NCBI GenBank assembly: GCA_037783415.1
Contig: JAZGTN010000097.1
Span: 1,550,001 to 1,614,000, forward strand
Source of the DNA: Leptasterias polaris
Lineage: Eukaryota; Echinodermata; Asteroidea; Forcipulatida; Asteriidae
DNA length: 64,000 bases
Direction of reading: 5' to 3'
Below, piece after piece: positions 1 to 10,900 of the stretch. The position numbers and the translations under genes were made by a program. Under the pieces are notes generated by a model. It saw only the letters and a list, made by a program, of their open reading frames with translations, made no database searches and was not told the DNA's origin. Positions within the stretch are counted from its first letter, which is position 1, and every line of letters starts with the position of its first letter.

Positions 1-254
1 AGTTTCCAAATTCAATTCCAATTTCAAGTGTAAGTAATTTTGTTTTGCTTTTTTGTATGTATGTATGTACGTGTTTAAAAATGTGTTTATTTGTTTCTTT
101 GTTCTAGTTAATTGATTTTTTTTTTTTACATTTATATATTTAATTTCTATTTTCAAATTTAAGTTATTTTATATTTCAAGATTAAGTTATTTTATATTTT
201 CCCTTTCCTGTTATTGGCGGCTCGTCCGCTGTTGGTTTGGACAATAAATACAAA
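1..254. repeat. Dispersed repeat R, copy 1 left part
   Basis: The sequence starting at base 1 recurs almost base for base at 10341-10590 and, more diverged, at 41200-41250. Copy 1 continues at 2400-2660 after an insertion. The complete unit, seen at about 10141-10840, is roughly 700 bp and ends in GAATGGGGTTAA. It contains TTGGCGGCTCGTCCG, which resembles the segment just after the 5' LTR of some Gypsy elements, so R may be retrotransposon-derived. No protein is encoded. Confidence 0.75.
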
Positions 255-2399
255 TGTCGGACTCTGTTACACATTTCATATTAATATTATTATAACTCTT
301 TTAGACTAGTCCGACGAAGATTTATTATTTAGACAAACACCACATGTGTGAGTGCATGGAGGTAGAATTGAAGACTTCTCCTTATCAGTCGTAAAACAAA
401 CGATCGTTAAACCACGTCCTAGAGTTACTGTTCCCACGGTTTCTCCTGACCACAGCACATTAATTGCCATGTCCGGAATTTCCCCCTCTCGCAAGCTCAG
501 TAGTTTCTTTGTCTTAAATAGTTTGCCCAAATTTGGTCGTCTTTGCTGACCACGAAGTTATTTTAAAATGTAGTCCACTAGTCTTTTTTGTGATTGGTTG
601 AAGCTCATTTAGGACATCATTGTTTTAAGACTTTGACCAATCAAATAGTTATTTCTGTCCGAGTGCGTGACCAGCCGGGTTTTTAAACCCATGTTTCGCT
701 CCTGGCTCCTCAGAAGCGAGAACGTCCTGAGATGCTAAGTCAGAAAAAGTGTCCCGCTATACACTTTGTCTTGACTTGATTGGAACGCGACGACTTTTCC
801 CTAAAAGTGGTTCCTAAACTATTGCATCCCTTTTTCACGTGCTCTGTTGATACAGGTAAGCTACTTTTCATGTTATTTTCTATGTATAAACTTATTCCTT
901 AATTGTATTTGATTATTGATTGATTGATTGTTCAACAAGGTGGTTGAAAACAAACTCAAGATGGATGGAACAGTCCAATATGAGTTTCTAAATAGATTGT
1001 TTGAACAATGCTGTTAACTGTTTTTTGAGATGTATAGGATCACTAAATAATCTTTGTGTAACCTTTCTTATTGCTCACTACGTATACGGAAAAGCTTTAG
1101 GAGTTCCGTCCAATTACCGTTAGATTTTTGTGTTGCTTATATCTTTGATTTAGTTGTATAGCATTTTATTGATTGTAACAATTATACACTCGTATCTATT
1201 ATTTGTCGTTTATTAAGGCGTTTCATTTCTTGATAGAAATCCATTTAGTTATTGGAATACTTAATTGAAGCATTCTCTGATTCAATCCAAGTTATCAAAA
1301 CTAAACCGTTTATTGATAGCCATGATTCTATACTTTTGTCGAGACTTTCAAACACAAGTACTGCGCCTATAATTCTTGGCTATACTTATTTTGTCCTGAG
1401 ATAACCTGTTTATAGTATAGCATGGTCATGCACATTATTTTCAACTAGTAGCTTATACGACTGTTTGCTGTTTGGGATTATAAACAATTGCGATCTTTGA
1501 CCGGTTGACCACCTATGTTCCGCACACATACATACAAAGATCTACGTTGAGCGATATCCTTGATATGTTTTATTCAATATTCCTTTTCGAAGCCCAAGTG
1601 TTTTCCACATGATTATTATGTTCCTGAGAGAACATGTTCAAGTCGCCAATTTCATTGAACGAGTGATATTTTGTTTATTATAATTAGTTAGACTCAATTT
1701 TCTATGGTTGGTTGTATTTTGCATAATTGATTGATATAGAAGCGAGAACGTCCTGAGATGCTAAGTCAGAAAAAGTGTCCCGCTATACACTTTGTCTTGA
1801 CTTGATTGGAACGCGACGACTTTTCCCTAAAAGTGGTTCCTAAACTATTGCATCCCTTTTTCACGTGCTCTGTTGATACAGATGTACTAGCCCCCAGGTC
1901 CGCTTTGGTAGATATGACCCGGTTCATCTCTCCACCTTGCCCCGCTTCTCAACCCCTTTCATCGCCTTTTTCCTGGACCTTGAAGTTGTCATCTTGGAGC
2001 CCATCTGAGTGACGTGTACCTTCCATCCCCAGCCGTAGAAGTGCAGATAAACCCAGCTAAGATCTTTACCAATATCCATGTATTTTCACCGATGTATTTT
2101 TGTATATTTTATCAAGTGTTAGATCGTATTCCATTTGATGATAATAACTTCTAACTGAAGCTATTGTATTTTAACCTACACTTGTATTTATCAAATTCTT
2201 TATATTTCAATTGCTTGTTTATCATTTACATACTGTTGTTGGCATTATTCGTATGAACCAATAATAATACGGTGATTCCAGTTGGAGAATCAACCCACAT
2301 ATATAGCTGTCCGTTGCGTTTATTTACCGAGCAAGTTTCCCTTACACAACATAGAACCGATCGCAGGCTCTAAATTAATAGAGGTAAAAACCTGTGACA
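255..2399. mobile_element. LTR-like insertion (TG...CA, 4-bp TSD CAAA) inside repeat R
   Basis: Comparison with the uninterrupted R copy at 10560-10610 shows a 2145-bp insertion. It begins TGTCGGACTC, ends CCTGTGACA and is flanked by CAAA at 251-254 and 2400-2403, while the other copy has a single CAAA. TG...CA ends with a 4-bp duplication fit a solo LTR or a non-autonomous LTR element. No transposase or reverse transcriptase ORF is present. A 142-bp segment occurs twice (714-855 and 1740-1881), and the interval between has GT...AG ends. Confidence 0.6.
714..1881 (+). repeat. Exon-like 142-bp direct repeat around an intron-like spacer
   Basis: Bases 714-855 and 1740-1881 are near-identical. 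The first copy is preceded by a pyrimidine-rich CTCCTCAG and followed by GTAAGC. The second is preceded by GATATAG and followed by ATGTACTAG. The 884-bp spacer 856-1739 therefore starts GT and ends AG. This looks like a duplicated exon, or a spliced copy rejoined to its unspliced parent. No long reading frame runs through it. Confidence 0.5.
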
Positions 2400-2676
2400 C
2401 AAATACAATACAATCTCGTTTTGTAATATCACAATCCAACCGAAATAAAACGAGTCATAATCTCAGTATCGTACCAAGCTAGTTTCACTCTCTTTATTTC
2501 TTGTCATTAATTCTGGATCAAAATGGACATAAATAAACCGTGAATGAAGAAACAAGATGTGTGTGTCAGTGGGTGTGTGTTTGTGGGGCACACCAGACCG
2601 TAGATGTATGTCGGTAATGAATGATGACAGGCCACTGCAGAGAATGGGGTTAAGCGCCCCGAGCATCTTAGTGGGT
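2400..2676. repeat. Repeat R, copy 1 right part
   Basis: Continuation of the first R copy after the LTR-like insertion. It matches 10590-10840 and 41310-41690. ORFs here are shared by all three copies only as shadows of the repeat. Confidence 0.7.
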
Positions 2677-2684
2677 ACGTGAAG

Positions 2685-4157
2685 CAGTGTTGTAGTCGAG
2701 TCACCTGTGTCGAGTCCGAGTCCGACTCAAGTCACTTGGGTCGAGTCCGAGTCCGAGTCCCGAGTCACTTGGTCCGAGTCCGAGTCCGAGTCACGAGTCA
2801 CTTGGTCCGAGTCCGAGTCCGAGTCACGAGTCACTTGTTTAAATATTGGGTGCGTTCGATTAGCTTCCCCGGGTCGACCCAGGTCTTCCCCCGGTGCGTT
2901 CGAATAGCTTTGACGTCATTCGCGGGGCTCACCCGGGTCAGCCCCAAGTGCCCTGCTTGTGGAGCGGGTCACTTGGGGCTGCCCCTGGTTCATGACGTCA
3001 CGGCGAAAAACTTTCTCAATGGCCACCATTTTGTTTGTAATTCAGCGGAACATTTTAGGAAGTTTGACACACATTTTCGCCATTAGGCTACAACAGCGTT
3101 TTTGTGAGCAATAAGTATTTTTTATTCGAAGCCGGGTACCTTTGTATCACTGTGGAGTTGTACAAATTGTTTAATGTTGCAGTTTTACCTTGAGAATAAT
3201 TATTTTACGATGTTTTCGTGAATCCACGGAAAGTATCGGACATACGGCACAAAATGGAAGTAGTTCCGGTCGGCTGTCCCAAGATGCATCGGTGTGAATG
3301 CTGGGGGAAGTTGGCGTTCGATTAGCTCATGGTTAGGGGCTCACCCGGATGAGCAGACCGGGGTCGACCCGGGGAAGCTAATCGAACGCACCCTATGATT
3401 GCAAACCAAATGTCGTAAAATAAGAATTGGAAATGACAAAATAAAACACATTTATTTTAAACAAAGTTCTGTTAAAGTTTTTGTTAAAGTTGGTATAACC
3501 AAAAGAAACAATACGGGGCGGAACGGCAGATGCCATGATTAAAAAAATGTTGTACTACTTTTTACTAGTGACGTGACCAAGCTTGACGTCGTGTGTGTGT
3601 GTCGACCTGTAGAAACTGGTGCAAACAACACACAACCATCACAGTGCAATATGCAGGCTGTGTTTTACAGGTACCAGACATGGCATTTTCCTGGTAATAT
3701 GCATCAAGCACAAGCAGTGGCTATGGTTGACAGAATACCAGCATAATACTGTGTCGTGCATCCCAGTGTTATTATGCGTATTGAACATACGAATCGAACA
3801 TACACGCGCTGTACGTAGATGGCCATTTACACAATAATCACGAACACTATTAGTGAGTATTACTTGTAACACCATACGACAGTGTACTTATTTATTGTGC
3901 TACACGTTAACTCCATGTGCACTCCGGGAATGACGATCGGATCATCGGAATTGTTTTTAATATTTTAAAAAGGTATTGTTTGTGAAAATACGTGACTCGA
4001 GTCACGAGTCCTCGGGGACAAGTCCGAGTCATGATAGTCGAGTCCGAGTCCGAGTCCGAGTCTTTTGCAGACGTGGCTCGAGTCAAGTCCGAGTCACCGA
4101 AATTGTGACTCGAGACGGACTCGAGTCCGAGTCCTGGACTCGAGTCATACAACACTG
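2685..4157. mobile_element. Non-autonomous hAT-type element, 8-bp TSD ACGTGAAG
   Basis: The left end reads CAGTGTTGTAGTCGAGTC and the right end is its inverted counterpart finishing TACAACACTG. Perfect 8-bp duplications ACGTGAAG lie at 2677-2684 and 4158-4165. The paralogous site at about 33645-33670 carries the same surroundings without the element. Eight-base duplications and a CAG...CTG end are characteristic of hAT. The subterminal regions are dense in GAGTCC/GACTCG words. No transposase remains, and a second transposon is nested inside. Confidence 0.85.
2848..3393. mobile_element. MITE with about 36-bp GGGTGCGTTCG inverted repeats, nested in the hAT element
   Basis: It starts GGGTGCGTTCGATTAGC and ends with the inverse; the two ends match over about 36 bp with one or two differences. 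Partial copies of the same end motif lie just inside each terminus (about 2892 and 3313), as if shortened ends had been stacked. It is GC-rich compared with its host and contains no credible ORF. The target duplication is unclear. Confidence 0.75.
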
Positions 4158-4165
4158 ACGTGAAG

Positions 4166-4945
4166 ACACAAACAAATTGTAATGTAAAAACTATAGGCAA
4201 GTGTTAATCATGGTTGACAAACAATATTCAAAAAGCACAATCATTAAATTTACTGATAATTTTTGATGTAAACCATAAAATAATTTAGGCAACACTTTCA
4301 CTGGTCTCAGAAAGCGTGGTATAAACTTGTCCAAAATGCGCTAAACAATAATTTTATGGTAACAAACAGAGCCTAAAGAAACTGAATTGATAAAAAATAT
4401 ATAAAAACTTGTGACAAAAAGATAAACTAAAAAAAGAAAACAACAACAACAAACAACAACCAAACGAAAACAACAACAACAACACCAAGAACAACAACAA
4501 CAAAAACATTACTAATGTTACTTAAGTTATATAGCAACTATCATTAGTGGTTATTATTTTCGGATGATGGCCGGTGTCAAAATTAAAATAAAAAAATTGC
4601 TCAAAATTACCAATTCCAAAAGCAGAGGGCGCTCTAGCGCAGTTTCTGTCGGCGGGTTACTTTTCGATCCTCGTACAGTGCTACGTACAAGTGCACGGTA
4701 GTGAAGTCATGGATCAAGACTAGTAATCCATTGGTGCAAATTGCAATAATTCGGGCGATGACCGGTCCCACGACTCAATTGGTGGGCAACGATCGCGATA
4801 TTGTGCAAACTAACCAACATTTACACACAAAATGATGTCATGTCATGTTGACTTTTTTATACGAAATTGAAACGTAACTTTGTCAATGACTGACGCATCC
4901 ATCGCTCACACCAAAAAGTAGCGAGCCGAAGTCGATTTAAAAACG
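4166..4945. other. 5' flank of NAA80-like copy A
   Basis: Duplicated with 33660-34293 (copy B) with small indels. It contains a CAA-type microsatellite (4438-4506; 33893-33946 in B). No coding exon other than the downstream one is visible. The promoter is presumably here, but I cannot point to a core element. Confidence 0.5.
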
Positions 4946-7900
4946 ATGGCACTTTCTCTGGAACCTGTTCATGCCAATCTAGACTTGGTCGAAGACACCA
5001 TAAGCCTTCTGAAAGAGGAATGGCCGAATTGTCTAGCGGAGAGGTATGACACCAATGTTCCTATAATTATACTAAGGCCCTTTTCCAAACCTTGGATTGG
5101 GCTCCGTTTCCGGCTTGGGCTCCGTTAATTGTTGTTTGCAACAGCGTGTATTTGCACGCGGTGGTTCGAATATCAGACGGAGTCTGGAGCCGGAGACGGA
5201 GCCCAAGTCGAGGTTTGGAAAAGGGCCATAGTCATTGACTATGAGCGCCTACATTGTCATTGGATTATAACTATACGGGGGTTGGCCTCCATGACAAAAA
5301 ATTGATTGTTATTAATAGTTTTTATGATTGGGTGTATTCCTTCACGTCCTCATGACATTTAGCCTAATGGAACCGTTATTAGGCCCCTACTAGTGTTATA
5401 TTTGTGAAGACAGTCCAACTGAGTCCTTGTCATCAGACGACGGACAGGGTAATTTAAAATAAATTGTTTTGTCTGCATCTGTCAAATTTTCACATCATAA
5501 GTTCTTAAGTTATCAATTAAGAAAACTCTTCACAAGTTAGTTTCTAAAAAAACAAATTAACAAAGAAAAAACCACCCAAAACACCGTTTTTTGACATTCC
5601 ATTCAACATCAACATTACGTGAATCGCCCATTAAAAGTGAACCCGAGTTTGCCTATCACAAACTCGGGTTGGTACCTACCGTTTGGGTTGGACTCGAGCT
5701 GGTTTGAAACATGATCTCTCTTATCTGACTGTGATTAATCACTTGTGAACTTGTGGTTTTTTGTACCACTGCCTGTGAGTTTACTGACAAAAAAATATAC
5801 ACAATTTGACCAGGTTCTTGTTTTTTCTGTGAAGTATTTGGAAAAGTACCAAAAGTTATTATGTGAGCAACTTCGAATCATAAAAATTGACCAGATATAT
5901 CCTGAAAAACTAAATAAGAAACAGTCAGACTTCACCAATGCACTTCAACGTTTCATGCTTTGACACAAGCCAGCCCCCAGGCTAGCCTCTAATGATAATG
6001 TGTGGTTGGCGTATGAATATCTGACGAACATGAGCACATCCAGACTCTGTGATGCAGGAAGACCTCTGAATGAAGGTGTTAAAAATAGCTCTTCTTCTGG
6101 GGGATTTCCTAGTTTACCAAATATAGGTCAAGTAGATATACAACATTCATTTTGGCTATTGAAAAAAAAATATGAGTAGCTAAAAATGTTGAAGGAGATG
6201 GCAGGAACAAAGTACACGGTTTGCAGCCGTATCAAACGATTGACAAGATAGGAAGATGGAGCAGCGGTAGAATTGTTGAAGGGGAAAACGGAGAAGGGAT
6301 GTTTTTAATGTCATTCAAATGATATCCTGGCCATGACTTGCTCTAAGGAGAAAGCTCCGTGCGGATGCCCATACCCCATGGGAAGAACAACAAAGAGGTA
6401 AGCACTTTTGTAGAACTTAGAGCCAGTGGCTAAAAAGGGCTAAATAATTGTAAAACGTATAGTATATTTTCCTTTGATCGTGTCCATAAAAAATGTCCCC
6501 GTGTCTGCATTTCTATGGAGATACTAATCACAATAACATTTCAAGACATTTTTATTTTTGTGCCATCTTCTAGTGTAAGCTTTAGGCCAAACCCATTTTC
6601 TGTAGGCCTAAATGTTTCCATCAACTTATAATAATCAGGATGGTTTTATTTATATTAAAAATAAACCTTTCAAAGTTTTTGCTTTTTTAAAAGAGAAAAC
6701 AGTTTAAATAAATATTCAGCACTTTTCACTTATTCATTCTATTGGCTGAAGTTTTCGTCTGGAATTATTTTGGGTCTCAGTATTTTACTTTTCAAAAATG
6801 ACAAGGTACACATTTGACATAAATGTTTCAACGATCAATTGCTACGTCATTGAAGTTATGTACTAAGTTCTCTTTGAACATTTCTGTTTTTCGAACTTAC
6901 CAATGTGTATGGTTGTAAGTTTGAGCGGCGATCACTCATTCTTGTGCTTTCTTAGTAAAGTATGGCAGGCAACACTTTCTAATGTCTATACTATTTAAAG
7001 TTAGTTTACAAACACTATGTTGGGTTTTTCGTGAGTGGCAAGAATAACAGGTGGTATTGAGGTCACAGCAATCTTTGAAGATAATCAACATACTTTCCAT
7101 GTCTGATCAGCTTTTGTTTTTATTGCAAAGAACACTTTGAAGTCTTCAAACACTTGGTTTTCAAAATGACAAAGTTTCAGAAGGATAATTTTATGACGAG
7201 GATTTTGGTACTGTATCAATTTTAGTAACAGTTATAGTTAATAGTAGTAGAAAAAACAGGCCAATGCCTATTTACAACGTCACATTTACAGGATTGTTAT
7301 GTAGACTTTGAGTTGTTTTTGCAAAATTTTAGCAATATCATTTATAAATAAATATATTTCAGAGAACAGCAGTCAGATTTGTAAAAGAAAGAGTCACGCT
7401 CAGACCTGCACAGAGGAAATTAAAGCAGATGAGGTTTCCTGCCGGATTGCAGAAAAAGGAGCCACAATCCGCACATCAAAGGGCCAAGGAATCGTTAATA
7501 AAGTTGATCCCTTCAACAGAATTCTTCATCTGAAAGACGAGAGTTCCGTCAATTTTTATGATGTCATATTGCCAGGTAATACTATAAAATTACTTCTATA
7601 TAAAAGGAAATGGGGCATAGTACACGAATCCAGACAATTTCCATGATTTGGATAGGTTTTATGTCCTATGTTTTCAATTTGTATTTCTCGGATTGGATTA
7701 TAGTACAAGTTTCACCCCTAACAAAAATAATTAAATAAAGAAAAAAAGGCCGCGCGTCACCAAAGCTGTAGGCCTAGGGATTTGTGTGTTTTTCTAGCTA
7801 TTGATCAGGCAGCTAGATCTTAAATCTCGGGTCTACATAAATTTCATTTCTACATATCTCTGGTCAAAGTTAGTTCTTTACATCACAATATTCGTCAAAA

Positions 7901-10900
7901 TATTGCAATCTCTATATTTTGAACTAATGATGAAGGGACTGTATAGAAACAAAATTGTTTTTAGGAACAGGCAAAAAGAAATAGAAAATGTATGATGTAC
8001 TCTCTCAGCTGGGTTTACATTTCATCGTTTTGTTTGCTCCAATCAATTGTGCACCACTGCCCCCCAAAAATAAAGCATATAGTAAAAGTCGCAAAATAAG
8101 AAATTAAGCTGCGGGTTTCTAGCTATAGTAGTCCACTTTATAGGCCTATAGATCGTTTTGATTAAAGTTAGTTTGCTGATTCAAGTTGTACTGTAATCAA
8201 CCATTATTGTATAAAAAATAATAACTTAACAAACTTTGATAAAACCTAAACAAGTACCAGTATTGCATTTAGGTTTACTTTTAAAAGACCGACTTGTAGT
8301 TTGATAGTGTAAAATAAAGAATTATAATGGAAGTTGTTTTTCACAATTAAATGCAAAAATTGGGTAATTGGAATACCTCCATGGTTGAGATATCTGTTTT
8401 TATATTTCCTGTATTTCCTTGCAAACAGCAATAAGTCACCCCTCAAAGAGTGTGGTCCTATCCTACAGTCACCACGAGTACCACCCCCCCCCCCCCCCCC
8501 CCCACCTCGCGCATACATTGTGCACTTTATAATTAACCTGACCCCAAATATGTAATAGTAATAATAGTAGTAACATTACACAGTTTATGTACCTTTTGTA
8601 CAATTGACAAATAAGTGAATGCACTATACACTACAAATAAGAGTTTTAACATTGATTAGAAAACTGAGTATTGTTTATTGAGGGTTGCTATTGCAGATTT
8701 AATTTCCGCTTGGGGAATTGTGGTAGCTGCACTAAATTTGGCTCTGCTCTGTTTGTCTGACCTTCATGACATTCATTTGCTTTATAATCTGACACACAAT
8801 CTAAATGTACTGCACATTGTGTGCAGTGGGCATGGGGTACTTGTTGGGCTGTTCAGTCTTATCTCATTTACCATTACCATGATAAGATATGATATAACAG
8901 CCCAACACTAGGCAGGCTCAGGTACTTATAATACATATTAAGTGATGGAGTTAGGTTTTGCGTCACGTTCATCAGAACAAAAGTTGCCTGAACGTTATTT
9001 GATACTAATACTATACACATTTTATTTCATACAACGGAACACTGTGTGTATGCTTTGTTTTATATTTACTATTAAAGGGATCGTTTATACTTTTGGTAAA
9101 TGTCAAAGACCAGTATCCTCACTTGGTGTATCCCAACATATACATGAAACAACAAACCTGTGAAAGTTTAAGCTCAATCGGTCATTGCAATCACCAGAAA
9201 AAAGTGGGGAAAAACCTTAAGTAAGTGTTTTCACTGTTTTCAAACATCGAGTTTTTGACTCACATGAGATCAAAACTAATTGTTTTACTCATTTCTCAAA
9301 AACTATAGCATTTAAAGCAAAAATATTTCAAAGGGAGTATCCAATCATGACCATCTTTATGTTATGTTATTGTTTATGTTATGTTATATGTATGTTATGT
9401 GTGAATCTGTGACAATTATATTTTTACTTTCTACCAATGTTTACAAACACCCTAAAAAATAGTACACTAAATAATACTTAAAAATTATTTGGTCCTCTGA
9501 TTTAAATATTTTTCTTTCGATTCACGCAGTGAAGACCGGCTACCCACACTGTTATTGCCATTAATAAATACCTTTAACGAAGAAAAAGGGTAGTAATCAT
9601 CAGAATTTGTGATTTTTCTTTTGCCGTAAATTTTGGAAATAATCCACTCATGTTCAGGGGCCATTCTTTTGGCTGTTCAACTTTTGCGTGGCTCCTAGTC
9701 CCCTGCACTTAATCAACTATATCAGAAATGGAGAGAAATGACTATTATGTGCATATTTTGAAGAACCAGACTTTTAAAGTAACAGCACTATAAATAGAAA
9801 CACTTTGGTTGGTGTACGGCTTTATGCTTTGCATGACCTTGGCTTCATGCACATACCAGCTACCAAAATGATACATTGTCTGCGCGTTTATGCATACGCG
9901 TGGTATGCGCGTACACGCGTGGTATGCGCGTCACGCGGCACCATCCTGTCCTCGTAAAAATAACCCAAAACAATACGCGCAAAGAAACAGATTTGATAGT
10001 TTCCGCACAGCAAGCACGGTGCAAAACGAACTTTTACACAACATTGTGCTTGTTTAGGGGCCATTTATTTGCTAGTTTACAGAGCCGGTCTTTATATCAC
10101 ATGTTAATACACCCCCACGTGACCAGTCCTCGACCAATCAGAATGCACAAACTCTCCGAGATATTTATTAATGTCTTTTAATTAATTCGAAACATAACTT
10201 TTGAAAATTAATTAGTTTTTATATAATTATTGCTTTTGCTACTTTCTTTTTCTCTGGTAAGAATCAAGAGATCATTAAAATCTGGTAAACAAAATTGATT
10301 AGGACTCAAAGTAATTATACATTAAAGTTTATATTTTAGTTTCCAAATTCAATTCCAATTTCAAGTGTAAGTAATTTTGTTTTGCTTTTTTGTATGTATG
10401 TATGTACGTGTTTAAACATTTGCTTATTTGTTTCTTTGTTCTAGTTAATTGATTTTTTTTAAAACATTTATATATTTAATTTCTATTTTCAAATTTAAGT
10501 TATTTTATATTTCAAGATTAAGTTATTTTATATTTTCCCTTTCCTGTTATTGGCGGCTCGTCCGCTGTTGGTTTGGACAATAAATACAAATACAATACAA
10601 TCTCGTTTTGTAATATCACAATCCAACCGAAATAAAACGAGTCATAATCTCAGTATCGTACCAAGCTAGTTTCACTCTCTTTATTTCTTGTCATTAATTC
10701 TGGATCAAAATGGACATAAATAAACCGTGAATGAAGAAACAAGATGTGTGTGTCAGTGGGTGTGTGTTTGTGGGGCACACCAGACCGTAGATGGATGTCG
10801 GTAATGAATGATGACAGGCCACTGCAGAGAATGGGGTTAATAGGTATGTCATCATGATAATTTTTTTTCAACAATACAACCTTACCAGTAGGTTTCTTCT

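Noticed and set aside
8678..8911. 77-aa hydrophobic ORF resembling a membrane protein
   Set aside because: It overlaps a hairpin at 8844-8905, has no counterpart elsewhere and no splice context. Hydrophobicity follows from T-rich codons.
9876..10181. 101-aa ORF in CpG-rich GCGCGT sequence
   Set aside because: Composition comes from a CGCG/CGTG simple-sequence patch. No domain, and it runs into repeat R.
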